From Limimaricola variabilis (GTDB lineage Bacteria > Pseudomonadota > Alphaproteobacteria > Rhodobacterales > Rhodobacteraceae), in NCBI RefSeq assembly GCF_014195545.1, contig NZ_JACIBX010000002.1:372001-436000 (forward strand): a stretch of 64,000 bases of DNA. Direction: 5' to 3'. Shown piece after piece: positions 41,207-51,262 of the stretch. Under the pieces are notes generated by a model, which had not been told where the DNA came from, did not search any database, and saw only the letters and a list, made by a program, of their open reading frames with translations. Position numbers and translations under genes: made by a program. Position 1 is the stretch's first letter. Each line of letters opens with the position of its first letter.

Positions 41207-42193
41207 ATGCACCATCGCCTGATCGCGGGTCTCGCCCTCGCGCTCGCCGCCTCGCCGGCGGTCGCGCAGGACCGAACCCTTACCGTCTACGCGCCTGACT
41301 ACTTCGCCTCCGAATGGGGCCCCGGCCCCGCCATCAAGGAGGCCTTCGAGGCCGAGTGCGACTGCACGATCGACTACCAGACCGGCGACCTGCTGCCGCG
41401 GCTCAAGCTCGAGGGCGCCCGCGCCGAGGCCGACGTGGCCATCGGCTTCGATTCGACCGAGATGAAGCAGGCCCGCGAGACCGGGCTCTTCGCGCCGCAT
41501 GGCGTCGACACCGGCGCGCTGACCCTGCCGATCGACTGGGACGACGAGGTCTTCCTGCCCTTCGACTGGTCCTACCTCGCCTTCGTCTACGACAACGAGG
41601 CGCTCGATGAAGTGCCCGGCAGCTTCGAGGAGCTGGTCGCGGCTTCCGACGATCTGCGCATCGCGATCCAGGATCCGCGCAGCTCGGTTTCGGGCCTGTC
41701 GCTGGCGCTCTGGGCCGAAGAGGTGTTCGGCGACGAGGTCGAGGCCAAGTGGGCGAAGCTCGCCCCCAAGATCACCACGGTGACGCCGGGCTGGTCCGAG
41801 GCCTACGGTCTCTTCACCGAGGGCGAGGTCGACATGGTGCTGTCCTACACCACCTCGCCCGCCTACCACGCGATTGCCGAGGAGGACGACACCGTCTCGG
41901 CGGCGATCTTCGAGGAAGGTCACTACATGACCATCGAGCTGGCCGCCCGTCTCGCCGGCAGCGAGGAGCCCGAGCTGGCCGAGCAGTTCATGCAGTTCGT
42001 GGTCAGCCCCGAATTCCAGTCGCTGATCCCGACCTCGAACTGGTCCTACCCCTCGGCGCTGCCGCAGGCCGAATGGCCGGAAGGCTTCCAGACGATCGCC
42101 ATGCCCGAAAAGGCGATCTGGCTGCCCGAGGACGAAGCCGACGCCAAGCGCGACGCGGCGATCGAGGCATGGCGGCAGGGGCTGTCGCAATAA
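41207..42193 (+). CDS. thiB: Thiamine ABC transporter substrate-binding protein
   Basis: 328 residues from the ATG at 41207 (GGAGG six bases upstream; the in-frame ATG at 41201 is too close). A signal peptide (HHRLIAGLALALAASPAVAQ) sends it to the periplasm. VYAPDYFASEWGPGPAIKEAFEAEC, SYLAFVYDNEAL and SYTTSPAYHAIAEEDD match ThiB, which binds thiamine, TMP and TPP. Riboswitch control and the permease/ATPase downstream confirm it. Confidence 0.95.
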   Translation: MHHRLIAGLALALAASPAVAQDRTLTVYAPDYFASEWGPGPAIKEAFEAECDCTIDYQTGDLLPRLKLEGARAEADVAIGFDSTEMKQARETGLFAPHGVDTGALTLPIDWDDEVFLPFDWSYLAFVYDNEALDEVPGSFEELVAASDDLRIAIQDPRSSVSGLSLALWAEEVFGDEVEAKWAKLAPKITTVTPGWSEAYGLFTEGEVDMVLSYTTSPAYHAIAEEDDTVSAAIFEEGHYMTIELAARLAGSEEPELAEQFMQFVVSPEFQSLIPTSNWSYPSALPQAEWPEGFQTIAMPEKAIWLPEDEADAKRDAAIEAWRQGLSQ

Positions 42194-42201
42194 CGCGCGG
42201 C

Positions 42202-43704
42202 ATGCGTTGGCCCGGCGGCATCGCCGCCGGGCTGGTGATCGCGCTGACGCTGGGAACGCTCGGGGCGGTGGCCTGGCGAGCGGGATTCGCGCTGCGTCTC
42301 GGCCCCGCCGATTGGGCCGCGATCCGCTTCACTGTCTGGCAGGCGGCGCTCTCGGCGGCCCTGTCGGTGACGCTCGCCGTGCCGGTGGCGCGAGCGCTGG
42401 CGCGACGGCGCTTCTTCGGACGCGCAGCGCTGGTCACGCTTCTCGGTGCGCCCTTCATCCTGCCGGTGATCGTCGCGGTGATCGGCCTGATCGGCGTGTT
42501 CGGACGCGGCGGGCTTCTCAACGAGGCGCTGGCGCTGTTCGGGCTGGGCCCGGTCTCGGTCTATGGCTGGCACGGCGTGGTGCTGGCGCATGTGTTCTTC
42601 AACCTGCCGCTTGCGGTGCGGCTGATCCTGCAGGGTTGGCTGGCGATCCCGGCCGAGCGATTCCGCCTCGCCGCCTCGCTTGGCGCGCCGGTCGGGCGGC
42701 TGCTCGAATGGCCGATGCTGCGCGCCGTGGCGCCGGGGGCCTTTGCCGTGATCTTTCTAATCTGCCTGACCAGCTTCGCGGTGGCGCTGACGCTGGGCGG
42801 CGGACCACGGGCGACGACAGTCGAATTGGCGATCTACCAGGCGGTGCGATTCGATTTCGATCTCGGCCGCGCGGCGATGCTCGCGGTGGTGCAGTTCGGG
42901 CTTTGCGGCGCGGCGGCAATGGCCCTGCGGGCGGCGGGCGCGCCTGAAACGCTGGGCGCCGGGCTCGACCGGGTGGTGGAACGCCACGAGCCAGGCGGGC
43001 GGTTGATCGACACGCTCGCGGTGGCGCTCGCGGCGCTGTTCCTGATGGCGCCGCTGGCGATGATCGTGGGGCGTGGGCTGCCGGGGCTGCTCGAGTTGCC
43101 CGCTGGCCTCTGGGCTGCGGCGGCGCGATCGATCGCCGTGGCGCTGGGGGCCACCGCGCTCACCCTGGTGATGGCGCTGGCCCTTGCGCTACGGGGCGGG
43201 GCGCTGGCCCGGCTTTCGATGCTGCTGCCGCTCGCGGCGTCGGGCCTCGTGATGGGGACCGGGCTGTTCGTGGTCCTGCACCCGGTGATCGCACCGCGCG
43301 ACGTGGCGCTGGTCGTGACCATGCTGGTCAACGCGGTGATGGCGCTACCCTTCGCGGCGCGGGTCCTCGCGCCCGCCGTGGCGCAGGCCGAGGCCGGGCA
43401 TGGCCGGCTCGCCGACAGCCTTGGCCTGCACGGGCTGTCGCGACTGCGCTGGCTGATCCTGCCGCGCATCCGCCGGCCTCTGGGCTTTGCCGCGGGGCTC
43501 ACCGCGGCGCTGTCGATGGGCGATCTGGGCGTGATCGCGCTTTTCGCGGGGGACGGGCAGGCAACCTTGCCGCTGCTGATGGTGCGGCTGATGTCGGCCT
43601 ACCGGATGGAGCAGGCGGCGGGCGTCGCGTTGGTCCTGCTGGCGATCAGCCTCGCGCTGTTCTGGGCGTTCGACAGGGGAGGGCGCGTCGATGCTGCGGC
43701 TTGA
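42202..43704 (+). CDS. thiP: Thiamine ABC transporter permease
   Basis: 500 residues with about twelve membrane segments in two fused permease domains, each with an EAA-like loop (FRLAASLGAPVGRLLEWPML and GRLADSLGLHGLSRLRWLIL), as in ThiP. ATG at 42202 gives a product beginning MRWPGG; an ATG at 42169 overlapping thiB is the alternative. It overlaps thiQ by 14 bases. Confidence 0.92.
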   Translation: MRWPGGIAAGLVIALTLGTLGAVAWRAGFALRLGPADWAAIRFTVWQAALSAALSVTLAVPVARALARRRFFGRAALVTLLGAPFILPVIVAVIGLIGVFGRGGLLNEALALFGLGPVSVYGWHGVVLAHVFFNLPLAVRLILQGWLAIPAERFRLAASLGAPVGRLLEWPMLRAVAPGAFAVIFLICLTSFAVALTLGGGPRATTVELAIYQAVRFDFDLGRAAMLAVVQFGLCGAAAMALRAAGAPETLGAGLDRVVERHEPGGRLIDTLAVALAALFLMAPLAMIVGRGLPGLLELPAGLWAAAARSIAVALGATALTLVMALALALRGGALARLSMLLPLAASGLVMGTGLFVVLHPVIAPRDVALVVTMLVNAVMALPFAARVLAPAVAQAEAGHGRLADSLGLHGLSRLRWLILPRIRRPLGFAAGLTAALSMGDLGVIALFAGDGQATLPLLMVRLMSAYRMEQAAGVALVLLAISLALFWAFDRGGRVDAAA

Positions 43705-44386
43705 GAGGTTGGAAATCCGGCAGGGCGATTTCGCGCTGTCTGCCGATTGGGCGCTGGGCGACGGCTCGATCTGCGCCGTGATGGGTCCGTCGGGTGGCGG
43801 CAAGTCGACGCTGCTCGCGGTGATCGCGGGCTTCCTGGCGCCACAGGCGGGGCGAGTGTCATGGGGCGGGCGCGACCTGACCGGGCTTGCTCCCGCGCAA
43901 CGGCCGATCTCGATCCTGTTTCAGGACAACAACCTGTTTCCGCACCTGACCATCGAGCGGAATCTCGCGCTGGGCCTCGACCCGCGGGGGCAGCTCGACG
44001 CCGCGCGCCGCACGGAGATCGCCCGCGTGTTGGAGCGCGTCGGTCTCGCCGGGCTGGGCGAGCGTCGGCCCGCCGCCCTGTCCGGCGGGCAGCAAAGCCG
44101 CGCTGCGCTGGCGCGGGTGCTGCTGATGGATCGGCCGCTGGTGCTGCTCGACGAGCCCTTCGCCGCGCTGGGGCCGGGGCTGCGGATGGAGATGCTCGAC
44201 CTCGCGCGCGAGGTATTGGCGGGGGAGGGGCGGACGCTGCTGATGGTCAGCCACGCACCCGGGGACGCCGCGCGCATCGCGAGCGACATCGTCCTGGTCG
44301 ATGCCGGGCGTGCCGCGCCGCCCGCTGCAGCCGCGCCATTGCTGGCCGATCCGCCGCCGGCGCTCAGGGCCTATCTCGGCCGCTGA
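43691..44386 (+). CDS. thiQ: Thiamine ABC transporter ATP-binding protein
   Basis: 231 residues. Walker A is GPSGGGKS, Q-loop LFQDNNLFPHLT, signature LSGGQQSRAALAR, Walker B LVLLDEPFAAL and H-loop MVSHAPGDA. It drives thiamine uptake with ThiBP. The riboswitch governs all three genes through one transcript. Confidence 0.93.
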   Translation: MLRLERLEIRQGDFALSADWALGDGSICAVMGPSGGGKSTLLAVIAGFLAPQAGRVSWGGRDLTGLAPAQRPISILFQDNNLFPHLTIERNLALGLDPRGQLDAARRTEIARVLERVGLAGLGERRPAALSGGQQSRAALARVLLMDRPLVLLDEPFAALGPGLRMEMLDLAREVLAGEGRTLLMVSHAPGDAARIASDIVLVDAGRAAPPAAAAPLLADPPPALRAYLGR

Positions 44387-44508
44387 AGCCGCGCCTCAAG
44401 CGACCGTCGCGCCGGTCGAAGCGGGCCGACATGCGTATTTGGAGAATGGTGAAGCGAGGGCGGTGCCCCCATAGCCTGTCGTCTTCGGGTTTGATCAAGT
44501 GCGCCAAA

Positions 44509-44540
44509 GAAAAAAGGGGCGCTCCGATGGAGCGCCCCTT
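44509..44540 (-). terminator. Intrinsic terminator of the petABC operon
   Basis: A 12-bp perfect stem (AAGGGGCGCTCC 44514-44525 with GGAGCGCCCCTT 44529-44540, loop GAT) is followed on the minus strand by a run of T's broken by CT (TTTTTTCTTTGG). It lies 21 bases past the petC stop. Confidence 0.88.
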
Positions 44541-44561
44541 CTTGTCGTCATGGCTTGGCGA

Positions 44562-45404
44562 TCACTCGTCGCGCGGGCCGTACTTGGCGCGGTGCCAGAT
44601 CCGCTTGTTGGTGAGGTAGAGCAGCACAGCGAGCAGGCCGAGGAACAGCACGCCGGTGAAGCCGGCCTGCTTGCGCGCCATCATCTTGGGCTCGGCGGCC
44701 CACATCAGGAAGGCGGTCACGTCCTTCGATTCCTCGACGACCGAGGCCTCGTGGCCGTCCTCGTAGACCACGTCGTCACCCAGAAGCGGCGGCGGCATGG
44801 CGATCCACGAGCCGGGCACCATGTGGTGGCCTTCCTCGTCGATGCAGCTTTCCGGGAAACCGCCGGAGCCGAAGGCGACGTTGTAGTAGCCCGGGAAGTC
44901 CTCGGGAGCGCAGGCGGGCGCTTCCTCGTAGCCGGTCAGCAGCGAGGCGATGTACTCCGGACCGCCCATGCCCTTGAAGAGCTGGTTCAGGCCCGAGCCG
45001 TAGGGGCCATGGAAGCCCGCGCGCGACTTGGCCATCAGCGACAGGTCGGGTGCCTCGGGCAGGGCGCTCTTGCCGAACTTGTCGGCCGGGATCGCCGGAC
45101 GGAAGTCGTCGAGTTCCTCGTCGAAGGTCTCGAACTGCGCGGCATAGGCGCGGACCTGATCCTCGGGCAGGCCGGGGCCGCCCTCGTCATGCAGGTTGCG
45201 GTAGGAGACGTATTGCAGCCCGTGACAGGCGGCGCAGACCTCCGTGTAGACCTGCAGGCCGCGCTGCAGCTGCATCTGGTCGAAGGCCCCGAAGGGACCC
45301 TCGTAGGGGAAGTCGTAATCCGTGATCTCGACTTCGGAGGCTGCCATGGCATTGCCGGCGAGGCCCAGCGCCGCGACGGCGGCTAGCGTGACGGTTCTCA
45401 GCAT
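44562..45404 (-). CDS. petC: Cytochrome c1 of the bc1 complex
   Basis: 280 residues. Signal peptide ([20 protein letters not shown]), heme c site CAACH (C57, C60, H61), axial methionine candidates in the C-terminal half (SWIAMPPPL), and a C-terminal membrane anchor ([20 protein letters not shown]). It passes electrons from the Rieske protein to soluble or membrane cytochrome c. It starts 14 bases after petB and ends the operon. Confidence 0.96.
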   Translation of the reverse strand: MLRTVTLAAVAALGLAGNAMAASEVEITDYDFPYEGPFGAFDQMQLQRGLQVYTEVCAACHGLQYVSYRNLHDEGGPGLPEDQVRAYAAQFETFDEELDDFRPAIPADKFGKSALPEAPDLSLMAKSRAGFHGPYGSGLNQLFKGMGGPEYIASLLTGYEEAPACAPEDFPGYYNVAFGSGGFPESCIDEEGHHMVPGSWIAMPPPLLGDDVVYEDGHEASVVEESKDVTAFLMWAAEPKMMARKQAGFTGVLFLGLLAVLLYLTNKRIWHRAKYGPRDE

Positions 45405-45418
45405 CTGTCTTGCCTCTC

Positions 45419-46762
45419 TCACTCGGCCGGCTTGACGGCTGTGTGGGTGCCGCCGGTCTTGGGGTCGTAATGCGCGTTGAAGTCGTCCTCGATCGTCGCC
45501 GGGATCGGCAGCGGCTTCTCGATGACGCCGAGCAGCGGCAGGATCACCAGGAAGTAGCCGAACCAGTAGGCGGCGCCGATCAGCGAGATGTAGGGATAGA
45601 TCCCCTCGGCCGGCATCGCGCCGCCCCACATCAGCACGAAGAAGTCGACGACGAGCAGCGCGAACCACCACTTGAACATCGGGCGATACCGGCCCGAGCG
45701 CACCGACGAGGTGTCGAGCCAGGGGGCCAGCGCCATCACTGCGATCGCGCCGAACATCGCCAGCACGCCGAAGAACTTGGCGTCGATGATACCGAAGCTG
45801 ACCCAGTCGGCGAACATCACGACCCAGACGTCGGCGGTGAAAGCGCGCAGGATCGCGTAGAAGGGCAGGAAGTACCATTCCGGGACGATATGCGCGGGCG
45901 TCGCCAGCGGGTTCGCCTCGATGTAGTTGTCGGGGTGGCCCAGGTAGTTCGGCATGAAGCCGACGATCGCGAAGAACACCATCAGCACGATCGCGAGCGC
46001 GAAGAGGTCCTTCATGACGAAGTAGGGCCAGAAGGGCAGGGTGTCGCGCTTGGCCTCTTCCTTCGACGTGCGGCGCACTTCGACCCCGGTGGGGTTGTTG
46101 TTGCCGGTCGAATGGAAGGCCCAGATGTGCACAATGGTCAGGCCCGCCAGGATGAAGGGCATCAGGTAGTGCAGCGAGAAGAAGCGGTTCAGCGCGGGCT
46201 GGCCCACGGCCGAGGCGCCCAGCAGCCAGGTCTGGATCGCTTCGCCGACGAAGGGCACGGCGCCGAACAGGCCGGTGATCACGGCGGTGCCGTGGAACGA
46301 CATCTGGCCCCAAGGCAGCACATAGCCCATGAAGGCGGTGCCCATCATCAGCAGGTACATCAGGATGCCGATGATCCAGGTCACTTCGCGCGGCGACTTG
46401 TAGTTGCCGTAGTAGAGGCTGCGGAAGATGTGCGCGTAGACCGCCACGAAGAACAGCGAGGCGCCGTTGGCGTGCAGGTAGCGCAGCATGAAGCCGCCGT
46501 TCACGTCACGCATGATGTGCTCGACGCTGGCGAAGGCCAGGTCGACATGTGGCGTGTAGTGCATCACCAGCACGATGCCGGTGATGATCTGCAGCGCCAG
46601 CGTGAAGGTCAGGACGATGCCCCAGATCCACATCCAGTTGAGGTTCTTCGGCGTCGGGATCATCAGCGTGTCGTAGAGCAGGCCGAGGATCGGCAGGCGG
46701 TTGTTGAGCCAGCGCTCACCGCCCGTCTTGGGTTCGTAGTGATCGTGCGGAATACCGGACAT
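45419..46762 (-). CDS. petB: Cytochrome b of the bc1 complex
   Basis: 447 residues from 46762 (GAGGAGA upstream on the coding strand). Eight to nine membrane helices carry the two b-heme histidine pairs ([38 protein letters not shown]). The Qo motif [14 protein letters not shown] is intact. It oxidises quinol at Qo and reduces quinone at Qi, pumping protons. Confidence 0.97.
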   Translation of the reverse strand: MSGIPHDHYEPKTGGERWLNNRLPILGLLYDTLMIPTPKNLNWMWIWGIVLTFTLALQIITGIVLVMHYTPHVDLAFASVEHIMRDVNGGFMLRYLHANGASLFFVAVYAHIFRSLYYGNYKSPREVTWIIGILMYLLMMGTAFMGYVLPWGQMSFHGTAVITGLFGAVPFVGEAIQTWLLGASAVGQPALNRFFSLHYLMPFILAGLTIVHIWAFHSTGNNNPTGVEVRRTSKEEAKRDTLPFWPYFVMKDLFALAIVLMVFFAIVGFMPNYLGHPDNYIEANPLATPAHIVPEWYFLPFYAILRAFTADVWVVMFADWVSFGIIDAKFFGVLAMFGAIAVMALAPWLDTSSVRSGRYRPMFKWWFALLVVDFFVLMWGGAMPAEGIYPYISLIGAAYWFGYFLVILPLLGVIEKPLPIPATIEDDFNAHYDPKTGGTHTAVKPAE

Positions 46763-46773
46763 CAGAGGTCTCC

Positions 46774-47334
46774 TCAGCCGAGCTTGATGGTCGTCTCGTC
46801 GACGAATTCGGCGACGGGAATGGGCAGGTTGCGCGGCGCGGGACCTTTGCGGATGCGTCCGGCGGTGTCGTAGTGCGAACCGTGGCAGGGGCAGAACCAG
46901 CCACCGAAATCGCCCTGCTCGCCCAGCGGCACGCAGCCCAGATGGGTGCAGACGCCCATCTGCACGAGCCAAGTGCCGGTCTCGTCGAGGGAGCGGTTCT
47001 CGTCGGTGGCGGGGGCGGCGCCGGCCAGGTTCTCGTTCTGGGCGACCGGGTCGGGCAGCGAGGCCACGTCGACCTCACGCGCGGCGGCGATCTCTTCCTC
47101 GGTGCGGGCGCGGATGAAGACCGGCTTGCCCTGCCACAGCACGGTGAGCTGGGTGCCCGGCTGCACGCCGGAGACGTCGACCCGGATCGAGGCCAGCGCC
47201 AGAACGTCGGCCGAGGGGTTCATCTGGTTGACCAGCGGCCAGACCGCGGCGCCGGCCACGACGGCCCCCGCCCCGGCGGTGGCATAGTAGAGAAAATCGC
47301 GGCGGGTGCCCTGATGATCGTCTGCGTGTGACAC
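46774..47334 (-). CDS. petA: Rieske iron-sulfur protein of the bc1 complex
   Basis: 186 residues. A twin-arginine signal ([14 protein letters not shown]) precedes an uncleaved anchor helix. The 2Fe-2S ligands are CTHLGC and CPCHGSH. It shuttles electrons from quinol to cytochrome c1. First gene of petABC; promoter DNA lies in the 348-base gap before it. Confidence 0.96.
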   Translation of the reverse strand: MSHADDHQGTRRDFLYYATAGAGAVVAGAAVWPLVNQMNPSADVLALASIRVDVSGVQPGTQLTVLWQGKPVFIRARTEEEIAAAREVDVASLPDPVAQNENLAGAAPATDENRSLDETGTWLVQMGVCTHLGCVPLGEQGDFGGWFCPCHGSHYDTAGRIRKGPAPRNLPIPVAEFVDETTIKLG

Positions 47335-47682
47335 GGGGGGTGATCTCCGGTATGGCTGGGGCGGCGTCGCCCGGACGGCAAAAGACCGCGGGCCGTGGCC
47401 CGCTTGGCGTTTTGGCGCTGTTTAGCCATCAATCCCGCGCCCGTCCAGCGGACAATACCGCGCAGCCGGAGGCACCTAGTCCCCGTCCGACGACGCGACA
47501 AGGGGGCGGCAGCCGGCGTGACGTTGCGGGAATGCGACAGCGTGAAACACAAATGCGGGAAGGGCGATCTTTCCCCGCGCGAGAGCGTAAATCCGGTGAT
47601 AATGGCTCACGACCTGCGCGATCTGCCCCGCGCAACCGCCGCCCGAAGCCGTCCGCCACCGCCTGTCCGAAAGCTGCCCGAA
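47335..47682. other. Divergent intergenic region, petA to outer-membrane protein gene
   Basis: 348 bases without a convincing gene. A hairpin with GCGGGCC (47388-47394) and GGCCCGC (47397-47403) lies in the petA leader; on the minus strand it is followed by GGTCTTTTGCC, attenuator-like. GATAAT at 47598-47603 is a possible -10 for the plus-strand gene, but no good -35 was found. Confidence 0.4.
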
Positions 47683-48330
47683 ATGCTCCGTTTCGCCGTC
47701 CCGTTGCTCCTGACCCTCTCCTCCGTCCCGGCTCTCGCAGAGGTCGAGCTGAGTTTCTATGGCGGGGTGCAGGGGGCGCCGCATTCGAACGTGACCGTCG
47801 ACCGGCCCGGCACTGCGGCGGATCGCGACTTCACCGCCGGATGGGAAGGCAACTCCTTCGAGGCGCCGCCCTATTACGGTCTGCGTGCGACCTGGTGGCG
47901 TACCGACAAGCTGGGCTTCGGCGTCGATTTCAACCATGCCAAGGTCTATGCCGACGACGAGACCCGTTCCGAGCAGGGAATCGACCGGCTGGAGTTCACC
48001 GACGGGATCAACATCCTGACGCTGAACGCCTATCGCCGCTTTCCCGATGCCGCTTACGGCGTGACGCCCTATGTCGGCGGCGGGCTGGGCATCTCCGCGC
48101 CGCGGGTCGAGTATGATGACGGGCTGGGGCGCACCGACGAATACCAGGTCACCGGCCCCGCCGTGGCTCTGATGGCCGGGGCGAGCTACGAGCTGACCGA
48201 CCGGGTGTCGATGTTCGGCGAGTACAAGGGCACCTATTCGCAGAACGAGGCCGATCTGGTCGGTGGCGGCACGCTCGAATCCGACATCGTTACCAACGCG
48301 CTGAACCTCGGCGTCAGCTTCAACTTCTGA
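47683..48330 (+). CDS. Outer-membrane beta-barrel protein, possibly LpxQ-like lipid A oxidase
   Basis: 215 residues from the ATG at 47683. Signal peptide (FAVPLLLTLSSVPALAE) is followed by amphipathic strands ending in GVSFNF, an outer-membrane C-terminal signature (terminal Phe). ELSFYGGVQGAPHSNVTV and YYGLRATWWRTDKLGFGVDF recall a family annotated as lipid A oxidase in Rhizobiales; that assignment is from memory and could be only a fold match. Several LPS genes elsewhere in the window fit a lipid A role. Confidence 0.7.
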   Translation: MLRFAVPLLLTLSSVPALAEVELSFYGGVQGAPHSNVTVDRPGTAADRDFTAGWEGNSFEAPPYYGLRATWWRTDKLGFGVDFNHAKVYADDETRSEQGIDRLEFTDGINILTLNAYRRFPDAAYGVTPYVGGGLGISAPRVEYDDGLGRTDEYQVTGPAVALMAGASYELTDRVSMFGEYKGTYSQNEADLVGGGTLESDIVTNALNLGVSFNF

Positions 48331-48334
48331 GACG

Positions 48335-48940
48335 TCAGGACGGCGGCGCCGTCGCGATCATGCTGTCACGGGCGGCGAAGCGTTCCGCCCATGCGGCGAG
48401 CTGCGGCCGGGGCTTGCGCCAGTCGCGCGCCCCGTGGCGCAGGTCGAGATAGCCCAGCGCGCAGGCGAGCGCGATCTGCCCCATGTCGATCTGCCCCTCC
48501 AGATGGCTGATCCAGCGCGCCTCGACCGCGTCCAGGGCGCGCTCCACCTTGCGCCACTGCCCCTCGACCCAGCGTGCCGAGCGCTCGTGTTCTGGCCGCA
48601 CGCGGTTTTCCAGCACCATGGCCAGCGCCGCGTCCATGATCCCGTCCGCCGTCGCCTCGAGCGTCAGCACCTCCCAGATTCGCCGCTCGGGATAGAGCCG
48701 ACCGCCGGCATGGGCATCGAGGTAGCGGGTGATCACCCGGCTGTCATAGAGCGCAGGGCTGTCGTCGCGGATCAGGGCCGGGATCTTGCCGAGCGGATTG
48801 GCGTGGATCACGTCGACCGGGTCGCCCAGCGGATCGGTCGCGGCGGCGATTTCCGTCACCTGTCCCGCCTGACCGGTCTCGTGCAGCACGACGCGCACCT
48901 TGCGGGCGAAGGGGGAGGCGGGAGAGGTGAGAAGTTTCAT
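48335..48940 (-). CDS. Glutathione S-transferase family protein
   Basis: 201 residues from the ATG at 48940. N-terminal TSPASPFARKVRVVLHETG and NPLGKIPALIRDDSPALYDS are the GST thioredoxin-fold motifs. A helical C-terminal domain follows. It is convergent with the outer-membrane gene, with four bases between. Confidence 0.86.
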   Translation of the reverse strand: MKLLTSPASPFARKVRVVLHETGQAGQVTEIAAATDPLGDPVDVIHANPLGKIPALIRDDSPALYDSRVITRYLDAHAGGRLYPERRIWEVLTLEATADGIMDAALAMVLENRVRPEHERSARWVEGQWRKVERALDAVEARWISHLEGQIDMGQIALACALGYLDLRHGARDWRKPRPQLAAWAERFAARDSMIATAPPS

Positions 48941-49128
48941 GTGGAACGCTCCGGTTGCGCCCGCAGTCAAGCAGCGGCGCTCTCGGTGCGCAAGGGATTG
49001 CGTCGCAGGGGCGGCAGGCGCGGGGGCACAGGCTTCGGCCGTCGCGACAGGCGCGCCCGCTTCACAGTTCGGGCGCCACGTCCCTCAGGACCAGGCTTTT
49101 CGGCGTCGAGCCGAGCCCGGGGTGCCGC

Positions 49129-50388
49129 TCACGCCGTCAGGCGCGCGCCGCTCATCCCGGTGATCAGGGCCTCGACGATTCGGCCCTCGGGCCGGTCGTC
49201 GCCGAAATCCACCTCGGCGAAATGCTCGGTCCGGCCCATGCGCGGGCTTTCCATCAGGATGCGATGGGTTCGGCCGACCTGTGCCGCGAGATGCGCCTGC
49301 GCCACCCGCTCCCCGGCCGCCCGCAGCCGGGCCGCGCGCGCCTTGATGTCGCGCCCGTTCACTTGCGGCATCCGCGCGGCGGGGGTGCCGGGGCGCGGCG
49401 AGTAGGGGAAGACATGGAGCCAAGTCAGGTCGCATTCCTCGACTAGCTTCATCGAGTTCTCGAAGGCGGCCTCGGTCTCGGTCGGGAAGCCGGCAATGAT
49501 GTCAGCGCCGAAGGTCATGTCGGGGCGCAGCCGCCGCGCATCCTCGCAGAACCGGATCGCGTCGTCCCGCAGGTGGCGGCGCTTCATCCGCTTGAGGATC
49601 AGGTCGTCGCCATGCTGCAGCGACAGGTGCAGGTGCGGCATCAGCCGCGGCTCGGTGGCGATCGCCTGCATCAGATTCTCGTCCACCTCGATCGAATCGA
49701 TCGAGGAGATACGCAGCCGCGGCAGGTCCGGTACCAGCTTGAGGATACGCATCACAAGATCGCCCAGCCGCGGCGTTGCGGGCAGGTCGGCCCCCCAGGA
49801 GGTCAGATCGACGCCGGTCAGCACCACCTCCTCGTAGCCGCGGTCCACGAGCCGCTGGATCTGCTCGACCACGACGCCCGCAGGCACCGAGCGTGAATTG
49901 CCCCGGCCATAGGGGATGATGCAGAAGGTGCAGCGATGGTCGCAGCCGTTCTGGACCTGCACATAGGCGCGCGAACGGCTGCCGAAGCCGTCGATCAGGT
50001 GCCCGGCGGTCTCGGTCACGGACATGATGTCGTCGACCTGCACCGGCTCGGTGGCGCCGATCAGGTCGGGCGCCATGCCCTTCCACGTCTCGGGCTGCAT
50101 CTTCTCGGTATTGCCGATGACGAGATCGACCTCCTCCATGTCCGAGAACCGCTTGGGATCGGTCTGTGCGGCGCAGCCGGTGACGATGATCTTCGCGGTC
50201 GGGTTCTCGCGGCGAAGGCGGCGGATCTCCTGTCCGGCCTTGCGCACCGCCTCGGCGGTGACGGCGCAGGTGTTGACCACGACCGCGTCCTCCACGCCTG
50301 CGCGCGCGGCGAGGTCCTTCATCGCCTCGGTCTCGTAGGCGTTGAGCCGGCAGCCCATGGTGGCGAAGATCGGTGCCTTGCGGTCCAT
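49129..50388 (-). CDS. mtaB: tRNA ms2t6A methylthiotransferase (MtaB)
   Basis: 419 residues. Three N-terminal cysteines (TMGCRLN, VNTCAVT, VTGCAAQ) bind the auxiliary cluster; the radical-SAM motif is QNGCDHRCTFCIIPYGRG. A C-terminal TRAM-like region follows. The match to MtaB rather than MiaB rests on GCRLNAYETEAM and the overall length. It adds a methylthio group to t6A37 of tRNAs reading ANN codons. It abuts dapF (one-base overlap). Confidence 0.93.
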   Translation of the reverse strand: MDRKAPIFATMGCRLNAYETEAMKDLAARAGVEDAVVVNTCAVTAEAVRKAGQEIRRLRRENPTAKIIVTGCAAQTDPKRFSDMEEVDLVIGNTEKMQPETWKGMAPDLIGATEPVQVDDIMSVTETAGHLIDGFGSRSRAYVQVQNGCDHRCTFCIIPYGRGNSRSVPAGVVVEQIQRLVDRGYEEVVLTGVDLTSWGADLPATPRLGDLVMRILKLVPDLPRLRISSIDSIEVDENLMQAIATEPRLMPHLHLSLQHGDDLILKRMKRRHLRDDAIRFCEDARRLRPDMTFGADIIAGFPTETEAAFENSMKLVEECDLTWLHVFPYSPRPGTPAARMPQVNGRDIKARAARLRAAGERVAQAHLAAQVGRTHRILMESPRMGRTEHFAEVDFGDDRPEGRIVEALITGMSGARLTA

Positions 50389-51218
50389 CAGAGCCTCCAG
50401 ACCCCGTCGAAGACATGCGCGGTGGGGCCGGTCATCCAGACCCCGTCCTCGCGCCAGTCGATATGAAGCGTGCCGCCATCGAGATCGATGGTGACAGCGC
50501 GAGAGGTAAGGCCGCGTCGCGCGGCGGCGACCGCCACGGCGCAGGAGGAGGAGCCCGAGGCCAGCGTCAGCCCGGCGCCACGCTCCCAGACCCGCATGCG
50601 AATGCGGTCGGGCCCGGTGATCTGCGCGACCTGCACGTTGGTCCGCTCCGGGTAGAGCGGGTGATGCTCATGCGCGGGACCGAAGCTGTCGAGATCGACC
50701 GCCTCGGCATCGGCGACGAAGAAGCTGCAATGCGGGTTGCCCATGCCGGTGGCGGTAGGGGCGCCATCGATCGGCAGCTCAAGCGTGTCCATCTCGCGCG
50801 CGAGCGGAATCTCGTGCCAGTCGAGCTGCGGCTGACCCATGTTCACCGCGACCATGCCATTCTCCACGACGCGTGCCGCGAGGCGACCGCGCGCGGTGGT
50901 GATCTCGAGCGCGTCGCGCCCGCTGCGGGCCATCTCCCAGGCGGCGATGCAGCGCGTGGCATTGCCGCAGGCGGCCGAGGTCGAGCCGTCGGAATTCCAG
51001 AACACCAGATGCAGGTCCGCGCCCTCGGCCGCGTGGATCGTGGCGAGCTGATCGAAGCCCACGCCGCGATGCCGGTCGGCGATGGCGCGGGCGAGTTCGG
51101 GCGTCATCGCGGGGATGTCGCGGCGCGCGTCGATGACGACGAAATCATTGCCGAGGCCGTGCATCTTCATGAACGGCAGGCCGGGAGGGGGGCTGATGTC
51201 CTGCATGGCGGGCCGCAT
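50388..51218 (-). CDS. dapF: Diaminopimelate epimerase with a Ser in place of the second catalytic Cys
   Basis: 276 residues. [14 protein letters not shown] and the DapF repeat fold are clear. Catalytic Cys84 is in [10 protein letters not shown], but the second catalytic site, normally ACGSGAC-like, reads LASGSSSCA, so the cysteine is Ser221 (codon TCG, 50556-50558). CGNG is CGNA as well. The enzyme epimerises L,L- to meso-DAP for lysine and peptidoglycan. The start is 51218 or 51206; neither has a good ribosome-binding site. Confidence 0.85.
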   Translation of the reverse strand: MRPAMQDISPPPGLPFMKMHGLGNDFVVIDARRDIPAMTPELARAIADRHRGVGFDQLATIHAAEGADLHLVFWNSDGSTSAACGNATRCIAAWEMARSGRDALEITTARGRLAARVVENGMVAVNMGQPQLDWHEIPLAREMDTLELPIDGAPTATGMGNPHCSFFVADAEAVDLDSFGPAHEHHPLYPERTNVQVAQITGPDRIRMRVWERGAGLTLASGSSSCAVAVAAARRGLTSRAVTIDLDGGTLHIDWREDGVWMTGPTAHVFDGVWRL

Positions 51219-51262
51219 AGCAAAGCCCGTGAAGTTAATCCAGAAAAAGCGTAATTTTCCGG

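Noticed and set aside
44562-46313. 583-codon frame running from inside petB through petC
   Set aside because: The upstream part is the wrong frame of petB; petC has its own signal peptide start at 45404.
48941-49128. Gap between GST and mtaB
   Set aside because: Only very short frames; no gene, RNA or repeat could be supported.
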